A stretch of DNA of 64,000 bases from Anniella stebbinsi (taxonomy: Eukaryota > Chordata > Lepidosauria > Squamata > Anniellidae). Below, one piece after another: positions 20,990 to 35,200 of the stretch. The position numbers and the translations under genes are program-made. The stretch spans positions 296,552,654-296,616,653 of the forward strand of contig JARDYH010000001.1 in the NCBI GenBank assembly GCA_029215795.1, read 5' to 3'. The number at the start of each line of letters is the position of its first letter. Positions within the stretch are counted from its first letter, which is position 1. Below the pieces are notes generated by a model that was not told the origin of the DNA, ran no database searches, and saw nothing but the letters and a program-made list of their open reading frames with translations.

Positions 20990-21133
20990 CTAGCCCTCCT
21001 CTTTCAACAGCAGCTGGACATGTCCTCTGGATGTTCTGGAGTACAACTTCCAGCATTTCTGACCATTGGTTATGCTGGCTGGGGCTGATGGGAGTTAAAG
21101 TCTAAAGGAGGGCACCAGATTGGAGAAAGCTAA
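20990..21133. mobile_element. hAT-like hairpin element
   Basis: Left half ctctggatgttctggagtac and right half ggctgatgggagttaaagtc, then aggagggcaccagattggag, show the inverted design of the 17627 family. Confidence 0.55.
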
Positions 21134-21737
21134 TGTGAAAGGCTTGTTCTGGGGTAGTCTGTGTTGACTTGCTACACCATTTCTCACTTTATATAGTGCA
21201 TTCTTTGTACCTTATGCTGTCCTTTTTTCTTCACTATAGTCTGGGTAAAATCTAAAATACTCTGGCTGCTGCTGAATCAGTAGAACAAAGTAGCCAGAGT
21301 CTCGGGTTGTCTCTGAGTTCTCCCCCCAACCCAACCCAACCCAAAATTACTGTGTGAGTCAATGACTCATAGAGACGGCATGGAGAATGTTTCTCTCTAG
21401 CCTAGTTTGAAAGAAATCCGCCAGAACAGCAAACTGCATAGGAAATGGAAAGCTAACCATCCCCAGTGGAAAACTAGAATGGTTATAGCTGGAATGGAAT
21501 ACTCAATATATCTTCAGTGCTAAGCTGAAATCCAGACAGGCTGAAATGTTGCATACAGTATAGCTCCTCTGAGCCTCTCTTTTGGATCTTTTGAATGTTG
21601 TTGATGCCCCTCTGTTGCATTTTAGACTGTTACAGTGTAATCCTAAGCAAGTTTATTCAGAAGTAAGTCCCACTGAATCATATGGGATTTGCTTTCAGGA
21701 AAGTGTATGTAGGGATGCAGCCTCATTTTTGGAGGGG

Positions 21738-21935
21738 CCATCATAGCTCAGTTGTAGAGCATATGCTTTGCATGTAGGAAGTCACAGGTTTGATTCGTGG
21801 CATCTCCAGATGGGTCTGGGGAAAAAACTCCTGCTGAAACACTGCAGAGCTGCTTCTAGTCAGTGTAAACAGTATTGGGCTAGATGGACAAAGGGTCTGA
21901 TTCAGTATAAGTCAGCTTCCTGCGTTCTGGTATGT
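21738..21935 (+). mobile_element. tRNA-derived SINE, near full length
   Basis: Head with catagctcagttgtagagca (A box) and cacaggtttgattcgtgg (B box); body with gctgcttctagtcagtgtaa; the diagnostic gggctagatggacaaagg and gtataagtcagcttcc near the 3' end. It lies in the first CTTN intron. Confidence 0.75.
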
Positions 21936-22788
21936 TTGGGGGAGAAGTACTTGGGCTTCATAGTTGAGCTTTATGGGAGCTGCAGCATCCTTTGAACTGG
22001 CTGCAGGGAGACAAGGAGTTGTGCCAGATCTGTACACATGGCTTCACTTAAAGTTGTGATAGCTTTTATCTTCAGCTTTTGTCTTGGCTGGAAAGAGCAT
22101 ATGCAGGCTAACTTTTTAATAACCCTTTTCCACAATCATAATGAATATTGGCAGAAACTGAAAAATCTTGTCTTGCTGTAAACATGTAGAGATGAGTTGG
22201 CTAAACAGTTCTGCCTATGAAGTGTCTATCCTTTGAACAACCCTCCCTACCTTTCTGTGGTTTGCAATGTGTTTCGAATGAATGAATGAACCAAGCATAT
22301 GCAAGTTGACTCTTAACCAGAATAAACTTCCTTTTTTCCCTTTGAAATGATGCCAGTAGCTATTTCTAGCTGCTGAATAATAGCAAGAGGATTTTAAAAT
22401 GCAGATACCATCTTCTTTTCCTCAAATTAGTCTGAGAAGTTTGCTTGAACAATTTGGGGTTGATTAAATCCATCGCTATTGATGGATATTCTTAAATTGC
22501 ATTTTATGTTTGCATTAGATTTTGTACTGTAAGGCTTCTTGGAAAGACTATGGTCTTGAAAGGTGGCTAAGAAATTGATTAAATAAAAACAAATAGGTTC
22601 TGTTGTTGTTAGCTAATTCCAGCAATACTCACGTCCAAGCTTTCATTGTGTTGAATGGCAGAGGATGGAATCCAAATATATTTCCTAGCATTTAATGTAT
22701 TTCTTGTGGAACCATGGACTATTTTGTAATGCAATGGATGAGGTTACCTTTTTATCTAATGTCACAGATATTTCCTCTGTTATTTCAG

Positions 22789-22872
22789 ATGTGGAAGGCA
22801 ACCGCAGGCCACACCATCTCTGTCAGCCAGGATGATGGCGCTGATGACTGGGAGACAGATCCTGACTTTGTG
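22789..22872 (+). CDS. CTTN: CTTN coding exon 1 (residues 1-28)
   Basis: The ATG follows the acceptor ttatttcag directly, so any 5' UTR comes from an upstream exon. It encodes [16 protein letters not shown], then [12 protein letters not shown]. The DDW acidic motif binds Arp3. It is one residue shorter than the human sequence I recall, which has an extra Ala before GADDW. Donor GTATAG, phase 0. Confidence 0.96.
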
Positions 22873-25800
22873 GTATAGTTACAAGCTATTTAACTACTAC
22901 TACAAAGACTTAAATACTAGCACCACACGTAATGTAGGGCTTGCTAAGCCAAAATTTGAGGGCTATTGAGAGCGGGGTGCATGTGTCCGTGGCCCAGAAA
23001 TACATGAATTCAACTTTGGGTTTTGTCGAAGTTGGGTTATGTCTAGCTGGCAGAGTTGTCTGAAGAGGGTCAGATGTAGAAGTGAAAAGGAAATGATGAG
23101 TGCAAGGAAGATGGAATCATAGGATCAGCTTAAAGTCTCTTTCATTTCTGAACTCTGATTCAACTGTAATTGCTATGTAACCTTTTTTTCCATGTACTTG
23201 ACAGAATGATGTGAGTGAAAAGGAACAACGCTGGGGTGCTAAAACTGTGCAAGGATCTGGTCACCAAGAACACATCAAGTAAGCTACTACTTTCATTGTC
23301 TTAAAACTGTGGCTATGCTGATCCACAGTGATAGTTTTGGCACATTATCCATTCACTAAAGCGACAGGGGCTGTTAACCATGGGCTCTTAACTAGAGTTT
23401 GAAGCTGGTCAAAAAGTCTTGGTTAATCAGAGAACCTAGGTAGCCTTAATTGAAAGTAATGTCACTGCTGACATGGCTCTTAACTTTGGGTAAGGCAAGG
23501 GAGATTTGCTCTGGAATCCTTCTGTCCACTCCTGATTGTTTAGTTGTGTTTTGTAGACTAACTCATAACTGCACCATCCCAGTGCATCATTGTACCTGCC
23601 ATTGTTAGTGTTCAGCTATTGTTCTTTTTTGTATGTTTGGTATTTTTTATTGAAGGGCAAATAGTTCCAACTACCATCTTAGCTGCAAGTGATAAAATGT
23701 CTCTGATCAGGAAGGGCGATTTACAGGTCTTCAGATCTTCTGACCTAAGTATTGTATATGGTGGTTATTCCTAGTTCTCTGCTGAATATTCAGCTTGGGT
23801 CTAAAGTTGGGTCAATGGCTGGTGAAAATTTATACTAAGAACGTAAGTGTCATGCTGGATCAGACCAAGGATCCATCTAGTCCAGCACTCTGAACACACC
23901 GTGGCCAGCCAGCTGTTGGCCAGGGACCAAAAAAGCAGGACATGGTGCAACAGCACCTTTCCATCCATGTTCCCCAGCAGCTACTGCATATAGGCTTACT
24001 GCCTCGGATACTGGAGGTAGCATGTAGCCATCAGGGCTAGTAGCCATTGATAGCCTTCTCCTCCTGGAATTTATCCAAATTGGTGGCCATCACTACATCT
24101 TGTGGTAGCAAATTCCATAGTTTAACTATGTGCTGTGTGAAAAATACTTCCTTTTACTTGTCCTGAATCTCCCACCAATCAGCTTCATGGGATGATCCTG
24201 GGTTCCAGTATTATGAGAGAGGGAGAAAAATGTCTCCCTGTCCACATTCTCCATACCATGTATCATTTTGTACACTTCTACCAGGTCACCCCTTAGCCTC
24301 CTTTCTTCCAAGCTGAACAATCCCAGTTGTTGTAACCTTCCCTCATAGGGTAGATACTCCAGCACCTTAATCAGTTAAATTTCTCTTTTCTGCATTAGTT
24401 GCCCTTTTCTGCACTTGATCAAAGAGTTTTCAAGTTTTTAACTTAATAGAAATCAAAAGGGTAGTTTTAAAGGGTAGCCCCATCTAGAGAGCATTGCTGT
24501 AATGAAGTCTGAATGAGCTGAAGGCATTAATTATAGTTGCTTTGGCTAAATATTTGAACGGAAATATTGTTTGAGAATGTGACATAGTTGAGAAACCAGT
24601 TTTTCTACTTTGCTCAGGGAAACTGGTGTGGTTTGCTTCAAAACATAACACTAGTGCAATACTGCCTTATTTTTCTGTTGATGCAGCCTAGATTTCCATT
24701 TGCTTTTTTTAGCAGCTACACCACACCTACTTGTAAGGGTATATTAAAAACACCGGTATTGTGAATGTTTTAGTTACACAGCTTCTGGCATTGACCATCT
24801 ATTCTGGGAACACAATTATTCCTGGAATGGTACAGACAGCGATGCATGTTGTACTGTTAGGTATTTATTTGGGGAGTCCTCCAGCAAGCATTACTGTAGT
24901 GGAATATGCATTGCTGTGGGTAGAATTGATAAGAATTTATCGTAATTCGTAGGTGTGACTAGTTCTGTATGTATGTGTTGTGAAAAAAACTATGAGTAAT
25001 GGAATATATTCTTGGAAATGAAGGAAGGCTGCCACAAAGTGTAGGAAGCAGCATGTAGCCTTGCTTTTCAGGCATACCTATATCGCAGCGTTATTGGTAT
25101 CAGTGGCAGACCTGCTTATATTGAGAAAAATGGGACTAGTGCTATGATCAAGTCTGAAACTAAGGGTCGAGTCATAGACTTCATGGAGGTTATAGAAGAC
25201 CAGGGTTTGATTAGTTTGGGAGAGACATCCTGTGCAAACGAGAAACCTGCCATATGTGCTTAAGCTGGCTTTGCCCACCACGCCTTCCATTTAGGTAAAT
25301 GTGAAACATTGTTATTGACAGCTAGACTGAGAGGAACCTAGGTTTTACTATGTTAACAATATGTTTGCTACTATTTTCATTATTCTTTTAGTGATTATAA
25401 CCTGTGTGTGTTTAGGAATGTTTGTGATCTGCCTCATCTTAGCTAAAGCTTGTTATTCTCTTAGACTGTTTGAGCAATAAATATATATTATTTAATACCA
25501 TCGTTGTGTTATCTAGCTTGAGAAAAGTTTCAGGGATCACTACCTTTACATTAATTCTTGAAGCCACAAATACTTGGTAAAGATTTGTAAATCTATAATT
25601 GAGTGGGGTCTGTCTTTTAAAGTCATTGTATACTTCAGATACACCCATTCATGTTTGGAAACAATCTAGCTGGATGAAGCGAGAAATAATTTCATTGCCA
25701 TTATCAGCTGGGAGCTCTATCAGCTAAAATGGCCTACGACGAATGAGATCTTAATCCTCTTCTGATCAATCCCTATTTTATAAGCCATTGTGATGTGGCT

Positions 25801-28800
25801 GCAAAAATTCAGTTATTGGTCATTAGGTGAAACTTTTCTGGGAGGGCTAATGGAAAATGGTGACCCTTTTTGGTACAAGTCGCTCAAGCCATATCAGGAA
25901 TAGTGTGTTAGGCTTTACTCATCGATGTTCAAGAAGGATGAATTGAAGGTGGAAATGGGAACCAAAAAAGGCAATAAAACATTGGCAGAGAACCTCAATT
26001 CAAGACAATGTGAGATAAGTTCTTCGAAGAATAGCATATGACTGTCAGATCATGAAATACTATTTTTACCCTGCATGTTATTATCCTTCTCTCCCTTTGT
26101 GGATTCATTAACTGTCATGACCAGCAGCATGTTGTTGGATGGTGAAAAACTGCACCCAAATACATGTCACTTATAATTGCTTAAGAGGTAGTTGCCTTTT
26201 CTTGCTGTCATCAGAGCCCCATAAGCTCCTTATGAAGCACACATGTTCCACATGGGAACAAGAGAGGTGGAGTGTAGCAGTTGCTATGCTATAGCCTGGT
26301 TCTCTTGCCTGTGCAAGGGAACCATCCACAAAAACTCATAGGATTAATGAGTTAATATTTTATTAATACAATCCTCTCTCTCTCTCTTGTTAGTGACAAG
26401 TTCTGCACAAGCAAGGAAAAGTGCATAGTTAAACTATGGAGTTCAGTACACAAGATGTAGCGATAGCCACCAACTTGGATGTGGTTAAAAGTAGACTAGA
26501 TAAGTTCATTCGAGGGTAAGGCTATCAATGGCTACTGGGGGCAGTATGCTTCCATATACCCATTGCTGTAGAACATGGGAGGATGCTGTTGCACTCATGT
26601 TCTGCTTGGCGGCTTCTCACAGGCAGCTGGTGGTTCACTGTGTGAACAGAATGCTGGACTAGGTAGGCATTTGGTTTGATACAGTATGGCTCTTCTTATG
26701 TTCTGAAAAAGGCTGTAAATTGAGGCATATCTGCATTTTTGAGGGTGAGTGCACATAGTGTAAATCAGTATTAAAACTTGGATTTCCTGGTTGTAGATTT
26801 CTAATTTCCCTTCCCTTTTAAAGAAGGAAGGAGGAAAAATAATGAGGAACGGTTCTGTGATAGTCACATAAATAGTAGGCTGGTTTGGCCATGACACTAA
26901 ACCATTATTTCGTGTTATATGAACAAGCCTACCTTTGCCTTCTGGTTTGTGCACTTCCTCTCCTTATCTGGCACGACTGCAAGGAGGAGATTGGAAACAT
27001 TTGCTTCCATTTTACATGAACCACAGCTTGCTATATATACCATCTGAACCTGGGCAAACTGTGATTAATCATACATATGTTTAGTGAAAACAAGCCAACT
27101 TCAAACCATTGTTTTATGAATCTGGCTTGTTTAGGGTTTGGATGATATGTTAAACCGCAGTTCATCTGAAATGGAGCCTGAACTTTCCTATCTCACAGCC
27201 ACACCAGAGGAGTGATTGTGATCCCGAGGGGCTAGACTGCTTCTCATCTTGTTAAATCATGGCTTAGCACACCTGGCTAAGATCAAACTGTTTTTATCAG
27301 TTTAATATCTGATATGTCCTCTATTTGAGGACTACATATTAAATGGATTTTTGGAACTTTTACACCTGAACACAGCCAGTGTTTTATTGAAATATGGGAA
27401 GGATTTTGGTAATTCTTTTCTTCTTTCCCTAAATATAATTAAAAATGTTCAGGACAAAAATGGCCAGTGATGTGGGACAGAAAAATTTCCAAAATGGATC
27501 CCCGCCTCCCTGGAAATTTTTGCAGTGCTTAATTTTTCCACAGAAAGTTTTCTATTTCCTAACTTCATTCGTAACAATAAATTGCATGCCAACTGCAAAT
27601 ACAGTTATTAGGAAAGCTTGGCAGTTTCAAAGTTGTAATTAATGTTTTCAGGTGATTATCCCTAGCAAGTATGTGAGAGAATGCATTCATGTCATTGAAA
27701 TACATATATGCCTTAGTGTAAAATGGAACTAGTAAGGAACAGAAAGTGCCCCAACATGCTCTGTTGCCATCTGTTAGGATGTCAACAGTTTTCAGTATCT
27801 TGGTTCCATGTAAAATAAATATATGCTATTGTCTAACTTTTTACCAGTATTCCAATTAAAAAATCGACATAACATAACATCTATGCATTTTACTAATTTT
27901 ATTGTTTTTTCTTCAAAAGCATCCATCAGCTGAGAGAGAATGTATCCCAAGAGCACAAGTCCCTCAAGGAGAAAGAACTTCTAACAGGACCAAAAGCTTC
28001 CCATGGCTATGGTGGGAAGTTTGGTGTGGAACAAGATCGCATGGACAAAGTGAGTGTAGATGAACCTGCGTGTCTGACATGCTGTAGGTGGGCTTGATTT
28101 GTCAAGTGATTAGGACAGTTGTGACATTTTCTTAAATCTTGCCACATATGCAACTCTCCTGTCCCCTTTTCTACCTCTGAGAGTATTCTGCAGCTGTGGG
28201 CTTTCTCTCAAAAAAGATCATTTGGTCCAACTCAATTTGGCAATCTGTCCAACTCTTATTTTTGTCCCCTGATTATAAGATGGTGAATGTAATTTGTGTC
28301 ATGTGCTGTTCTTTCTTTCTCCTGGAAAAGTATTTAACGTTTCCACTACACTTTCTAAAGTTGAGAGAATGCTTACATTGCACTGCATTGGATCCTAATT
28401 TATCTTCCATTTGTGGAACAGGGCTTTGCCCCCTGCACTCACCAAAACCAGTATTTATAGGCTGTCCTATAACAAAGCTTCCGGAACACGAAATAAATAA
28501 GAAATAAAACTTAAGATTCAGTAACAATAAAAACAACAATAAAAGTATAAAAACAACAATAAAAGTATAAAAAGAGCTGTAGAGAGTAAAGCTAAGACAG
28601 GTTCAAAGGCCCAGGAAAATAAAAAGATCTTTGCCTGATGACCCCACTGCAGGTGCTAGACAAGCCTTTCTTCTGTATCCACCCATTGCACCTCACTCTG
28701 CAGGGGCACTCAAGAGCCTCTGAAGACCTAAAGGTCTGGGTTCATAAATGTGGAGAGAGGCAAACCTTCAGGTACTCTGGTCCCAAGTCAAGGGCCTTAA

Positions 28801-31800
28801 ATGTCAAAACAAGCACCTTGAAATGGCCTCAGAAATGGACTGGGAGCCAACGAAGATGATAGAGCACTGGTGTGATGTGTTTGTTATTGCCTGGCCCCAG
28901 GGAGCCGAATGCTGAACCAACTGACGTTTCTGTACCATTTTCAAAGGCAGCCCCACAGGGTAATCCAAATTGCAGTAATCCAAATGGGAAGTTACCAGAG
29001 CATGGATCACTGGTGCAAGGCTATCTGTGGCTAGGAAGAGTTGTAGCTGATGTACCAACTTACACTTGCGAAAGGTAGTCCAGGTGACAGAGGCTCCTTG
29101 GGCCTCCAGTGACAAAGATGGATCAACGAGCACCCCAGAGTATGAACCGGATTATTTAGGGAGAGTGCAACCCTATGTAGAAATGGTTGAACACCAGTTA
29201 CCTGCACATGCAAACCACCACTAACCGCACCTCTGTCTTGTCTGAATTAAGCATCAGATTATTGGCCCTCATCCAGCCCATTACTGCTTTCAGGCACTGG
29301 TTTTGCACTCCCACTGCCTTTGCATTTGCATGAAATGAAAAGGAGAAGTAGGTTGAGTGTCATCTGTATATTGATGTGCTATCACTGCAAGCCTTCAGTG
29401 GTTTCACATAGATGTTGCAAAACAGAACCCTGTATTGACCCCACAGCCTAAATGCCAAGGAGTTGAGTAGAACCCCCCCCCCCCCCCCCCAGCATCACTT
29501 TCTGGAATTTGCCATCCAGGTAGGAGCAAAACCACTGGAAAGCAGTACCTCCAGCATCCAGCTTGGACAACCTTGCTAGAAGGATACCATGATCAATGAT
29601 ATCAAACCCTGCTGGAGTATCAACAATGTGGCACTTTCCCTTCCCTCTTTGTCAGCAAAGGTTTAACCATAGGATTACCAAGGCAGTTTCTGTGCCAAAA
29701 CCAGGCCTGAAACCCAATTAAAATGGATTGAGAATGGTGTGGCATGTGTTAGAAGGAGATGGAGGTTAAGTTGGGGGAAATGGCCTTCCTCTTGTGATAG
29801 CAGAAGAGCTTAATATCGAGGTGGTGAGGAGTCTAGTCTTCTAAAATTATTATTACTACTGAGTGAGGAAGAAAAGCAGAAGTCCAAAGTAAGACTTGCA
29901 GAAGGCCATGTTCCAAATTTACTAGGGGGCATTTGTCTCTATTTTAAAAAAAGAAAAAATACTTCCACTGAGATCGGTTGCTCTGGTTTAAGCTGAAATG
30001 TGTGCAGTCCTATAAATAGATCTGGCTTTATATTGTGGCACAGGGCAAATGGCCACTGATCCTTAACAATTCATGTGGGAGAATTGTATTAGTAAATATA
30101 TGACCTGCTAAAGCAATTACTGAGTCCTTATTCTTACCTCAGTGCAAGATTGGTGACGATAACATTTCCCAAATATATTGATTCCAAATGCAGGATTTGA
30201 GGAACTACTTCTTGGATGGAACTGAAACCTGCTGAGTTGATGACATTGGCTGTTATTTTTTAGCATGTAACTTTACTCTTTTTGAAAAAAATCTGATGTG
30301 CTGCTTGGCTTTACATAAGCCAGGTGCAATTCCATGTTACTATACCACACTCAAATAGATTTTGTGCATTGCAGTTTAGAACAGAGGCCTATTCTGCCTT
30401 CCTGCTCTCCCATGCCTAAAATAGAAAATGAAAAATAGACACAGAAATGGTACACCATGCACCAGAAAAGCTGCTATTTGATAAGGGGTAGTCTCTTCTC
30501 TCTCTCTTCTGTCCTGCAGCAATAAGAATATGCAGACCAAATGTGGAGGAAGTTGTTAAAAGCTTGATAGACACTTTGGGAAAGGAAGAGTGTCTGGGGG
30601 CTTCCTGTAGCATAGCCACATGACACAACGCTGCACATTGAGGGCACAATAATACAAATGTATGTGCAGTTTAGACGATGCTAGTTGGTAAAATAATGTA
30701 CCAACAGTTATGGTAGCTAATGGTCATAGTTTGGAATAGATGACATTTTGGGTGGTTAAGGCAAGGGTTCTCAACATGACACCCATGGGTGCTATGGGAT
30801 CCGTGGGGATGTCCACCAATGCCTGCAAAGCTCTACCCTCCCTGCCCCTTTCAAAAACATATTTTTGATTTTTTTAAAAAAACTTTGGAAAATGTGAGGA
30901 CAGTCTTCTTTATCTCCCTTTCTAGCCTCTAGCCTTCCTGTTTCTCTTCCCTCTACCCCTTTGCTTGCTATTTCCTCCTCCCTCCCAACCTCTAGCCTCA
31001 CTATTTCTCTCCACACACCCCTTTTAGTTCACTGTTGATTAGCCAGCAGCCATTATGTGACTAGCTACATCCTCTGTGGGAACCATTTTGTGGTGCTCAC
31101 AGCAGTTTCTGAAATTCCCCAATGCACTGAAGGGTCCAAAAAAGTTGGGGAGCCCAGGGTTAAGGGATATCTCCTTTCTTCTGGCCTACTTGCATCTCTA
31201 GCCGATGTGCAGCGATACGATACTAGCGCTCTGATATTTTTTTGTCACTGACAGTTGAGAGTTGGTATAGCTCACTTAATAATGTGCTGTTCCCTCCAAG
31301 CTGGAGGACAGGTTATCTAAAGGTACAAGAACCTCCCTGTCGGTGCCTTGCTATGTTTGTTCCAGCTGAACCTTAAATACTTGTTGAGAGTCATTGTGAT
31401 GTAGTGGCTAGGGTGTTGACTGGGAGTCAGGAGATCCAGGTTCTAGTCCCCATTTGGCCATGGAAATCCACTGTGGGCCAGTCACAGACTCTCAGCCCAA
31501 CCTACCTCACAGAATGGAGATAAAATGGAGAGGAGGAGGAGGGTTATGTACGCCACCTTGAGTTCCTTGGAGGAAAAAAGGTGGGATATAAACGTAATAA
31601 TAAATTTGAGAGTAAAAGAGAAATGTTCAGATCATGAGCAGAGTTCTCGATTATGCAGAGAAAGATAACTGCATTCAGTCTTCAGGCCTTCCTGGACATT
31701 ATATGGGAAGATCAGGCATGGAGGAGATGGAGTAGCATGTCCATGCTTAGAAAAGAAGTATTTATATTAAAGATCATATTTGTTTTAAAAACATGTTACC

Positions 31801-32255
31801 CAATTAATTTGGAGTGCCTTATTGATCAAAAGCTCTTCAACAAACGAAATAAGGAATCTAGTCATAATTACATTTCATTGGCTGGGCCTGAGCAAGGAGG
31901 TGTAATAGGGCGGTGGTGGTGGTATGGTTTTGCTGGATGAAGGTTTAATCTAAACTGCATCAGAATGGGGTGGAGATCAAAGCCCAACCCGCATATGTAT
32001 GATATAATACTTGTGTGTATTTCTCTTCTTACAGTCAGCTGTCGGTCATGAATATCAGTCTAAGCTTTCTCAGCACTGTTCCCAGGTGGACTCAGTTAAA
32101 GGGTTTGGTGGGAAGTTTGGTGTGCAAGTTGATCGGGTTGACCAGGTAAACAGCTTCTGGCATTTCTAGAATTCCCTTCAGTGGCTGCCTCTTACATTTG
32201 CATGTGGTATACTAGTGTAATCGCTGCTGGTTCTACATTTAGAAGATGCAAATAA

Positions 32256-32289
<34 letters not shown>

Positions 32290-35200
32290 TGAACTAGTTC
32301 TCTACGACTATTCCGGATGCTTATATTTTAAAGAAAATAAAGATGGGTAGGCAAGCTTGATTTGAGAGAGAAGCTTTTAAAACTCCACAAACTGTATATT
32401 GGGTTGGCAGCATAGTGCCTTCAGGCACACTAACACCCATCAAGACCTCTGAATGTGCCCTCAAGGCTCCCATGTGCTCCCTGCTGCCCATCTTCCTTAG
32501 CCACTGCTTGGGATTTCCTTCTCTCTCCCTCCCCCCCCCCCCCCAAGCTTGGTATTTCCTACCACCACCTCCATGTTCACCTCAGCAGCGCTAACCATGA
32601 AGCAAGAAGTCAGCAGATCTGGAGAGACTTCCATTACCTAATTTGTCAAGTTCCTGCTTCCTTATTAGGACATGACCTTCCATCTAAATTGTCAAGGGAA
32701 ATGTGTATCTTCATGTCTGTGGTTAGGCAACAAGTCCAATTTTTCTTATCTCAGGGCAGTGTTTGAAAAGGGGCTTTCCTCATCATTTCAAAGCTGCTGC
32801 TTCACAGCACTTCTTGGAGAACTCAAAGAAGGAAAGTCAAAATGGAATGTGTTTGTGCAGATTGGCCCTGTAAAACAGTAATGGGTGGGGTAAAGGTAGA
32901 TTTAAGGCTATAATGAGAGGAGTGGCAGACACTCCCCCCTTGCTTTGCTTGAGGTAGGAGGATGGGAGACTAATACTCCTCAATGAAGAGCTAAGGCATT
33001 CTTCAATGTCACTGGTGGCAACAGCCAGTTTCTATAGCGACAACAAAAATCCAATTAAAAAATTTAAAATCCGATTTTTTTAAAATCATTGATTTTTATC
33101 CACCCTGTGGGGGGAAGATGAATAAACACTACCTTGCTATAGAAGTGAATAAAATTTGGCTGTGTGGGGTTCTTGCGCCAAAGCAATTGAAAGCATATAG
33201 TTGTATGCATCATGTGAGGTGCACTCCATACTTCATTGAAATCAATGGCAAAGTTCCCATTGCTTTAATGGAGTTGGACTGCACCCATAAACTTGCAGGT
33301 TGCCTTCACCTGATTTACTGAATAGAGAAAGGCGCAAGAAAAGTCAGAATCCAGAGATGATTCTCTCGTGGCCCCTGGGATACTTTTTCAAAATGCCAAA
33401 TGTGCCTATAGGCTCACAGAAGTTTGCCTTCCCCTGCTTTATAGAGTTTGGTTAAGGAATACGTAGAACGTGAAACATAGGATTGATTTGGGATAGTCCT
33501 GGTGTATTTTGCAATCTGACCCAAGAAGTTGGTTTTGATATACAGCCATTCATGAAACCTGAGAAGGACTTGCCTTGGAAGTGTTTGAATGAGATTTGTA
33601 ATGTACATTATGTTTGGTCAGGGATTGTGAGATACTGCCTAACAGATACTTCATCTAGTATGTTTACTGTAGTGTAGATATTGAAGCACCAGTATTAAGA
33701 TGGCTAATAAGTAGTTCTTATTTTTTAATACAAGTTGGGTTGCTCTTCATTTATAATATTCTTATAAATTTATGCTTCTCATTCAAGACAATTTTTCATT
33801 TCTGCAGTCTGCTGTGGGATTTGAATACCAGGGGAAAACAGAGAAACATGCTTCTCAAAGAGGTAAACCAGTCTGAGGAATCTGTAGAATTTACCTTGAG
33901 GATTCTATTCTATTCACATGAAAAATTATGGAAGGGAACTGTCAAATCTGACTGCTATAGTTGTTGGTGAATGATGTGGATGGAATAATTCGTTTCTCTA
34001 ATAATATGCCCCAACTGTTTCTTCATATTCTACTTTGAGATTCTCCTGCATCCTCCTGTGACACTAGTTTGTGACACGTAAACTGTATTCTGCTGTGAGA
34101 CTAGTTTGTGACAGACAGCTTCTGCTGTGTCATAAACCTTAACTTACCTTTCAAGAATCTTCCAGTAGCTGTGATTAATCACTTAATGCCAAATACTTAA
34201 CTCTTTAACACACTTCAACTACTCTTTCATACTTCATAAGCCGTATAGGTGAAATAAAAATTAATGCAGCTTTTTCATTTATTGTTTGTAGAGGATCGAG
34301 ATTGTAATCTGAGTTAGTGATTTTCAGTGTAAAACGATGGGATGGCAATTTTGAACTGAGGCCAAATACAATGGTGCGATGCAATAGTATATCTATTCTT
34401 GCCTGAGGATCTTGCCTGAGGATTAGACATTATTGAAGGAAGTGCTACTGATTCTCATCCTGCTTAGAATTGTTCTGCTACTACCATGGCAATTTCTGAC
34501 ATTATTTAAATTTGCTTGGTTTTCTGTTTGCAGACTATTCAAGTGGATTTGGTGGGAAATATGGTGTACAGGCTGACAGAGTAGACAAGAGTGCACTGGG
34601 ATTTGATTACCAAGGAAAAACAGAGAAGCATGAATCGCAGAAAGGTTTGTTACACTGCATTGTCTTCTGTACATTTTGTTTTGTTCTAGTAACTTCTGAT
34701 ATGCAAGCACATTTGTAAAATATTCCCTCTCTTCACAAAATTGGGCAGAGATTCACCTCATTGTTATACTGCCAACTCATTTTTGAGGAGAATCAATTAC
34801 TGTGGGTTAGCTAATGCAGAGAGCATCTCTAATCCAAATGTAATTGTTAGTAGAGATGTGAGAAGCTTATCAAATAGATTTTATAGAAAATCTTAATACA
34901 CTTAGATTCTGAATTCTGTTTGCAATAGTATAAAAACAAGAAAAAGTGTCTCTAAAAACTTGCGCTTCCATAGGTGACAGGGTTCAGTAAATCCCCTCTC
35001 CTCGTTCCTGTTGGTGAGTGTCTCCCTTATCTGGTGCACACCTGTGTTTCCACCAGAAGTCCTGTGTGGGGGAAACTACCTTTTCTTCCTGCAAGTTGGG
35101 GTTTTGTAAAATAAAATACATGTTTGTTTTTTAAAAAGTGCCACTAGCATGTCACTGGTGCTTTTTCAAACCCCTGACAGGAATGGAGATGAACTCCCCT

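Larger units (their letters stand above)
23279..27919 (+). other. CTTN intron with CR1-like insertions
   Basis: This 4.6-kb intron holds an antisense CR1-like piece (23836-24380) and a sense CR1-like 3' end (26486-26704). The rest is unclassified. Confidence 0.6.
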
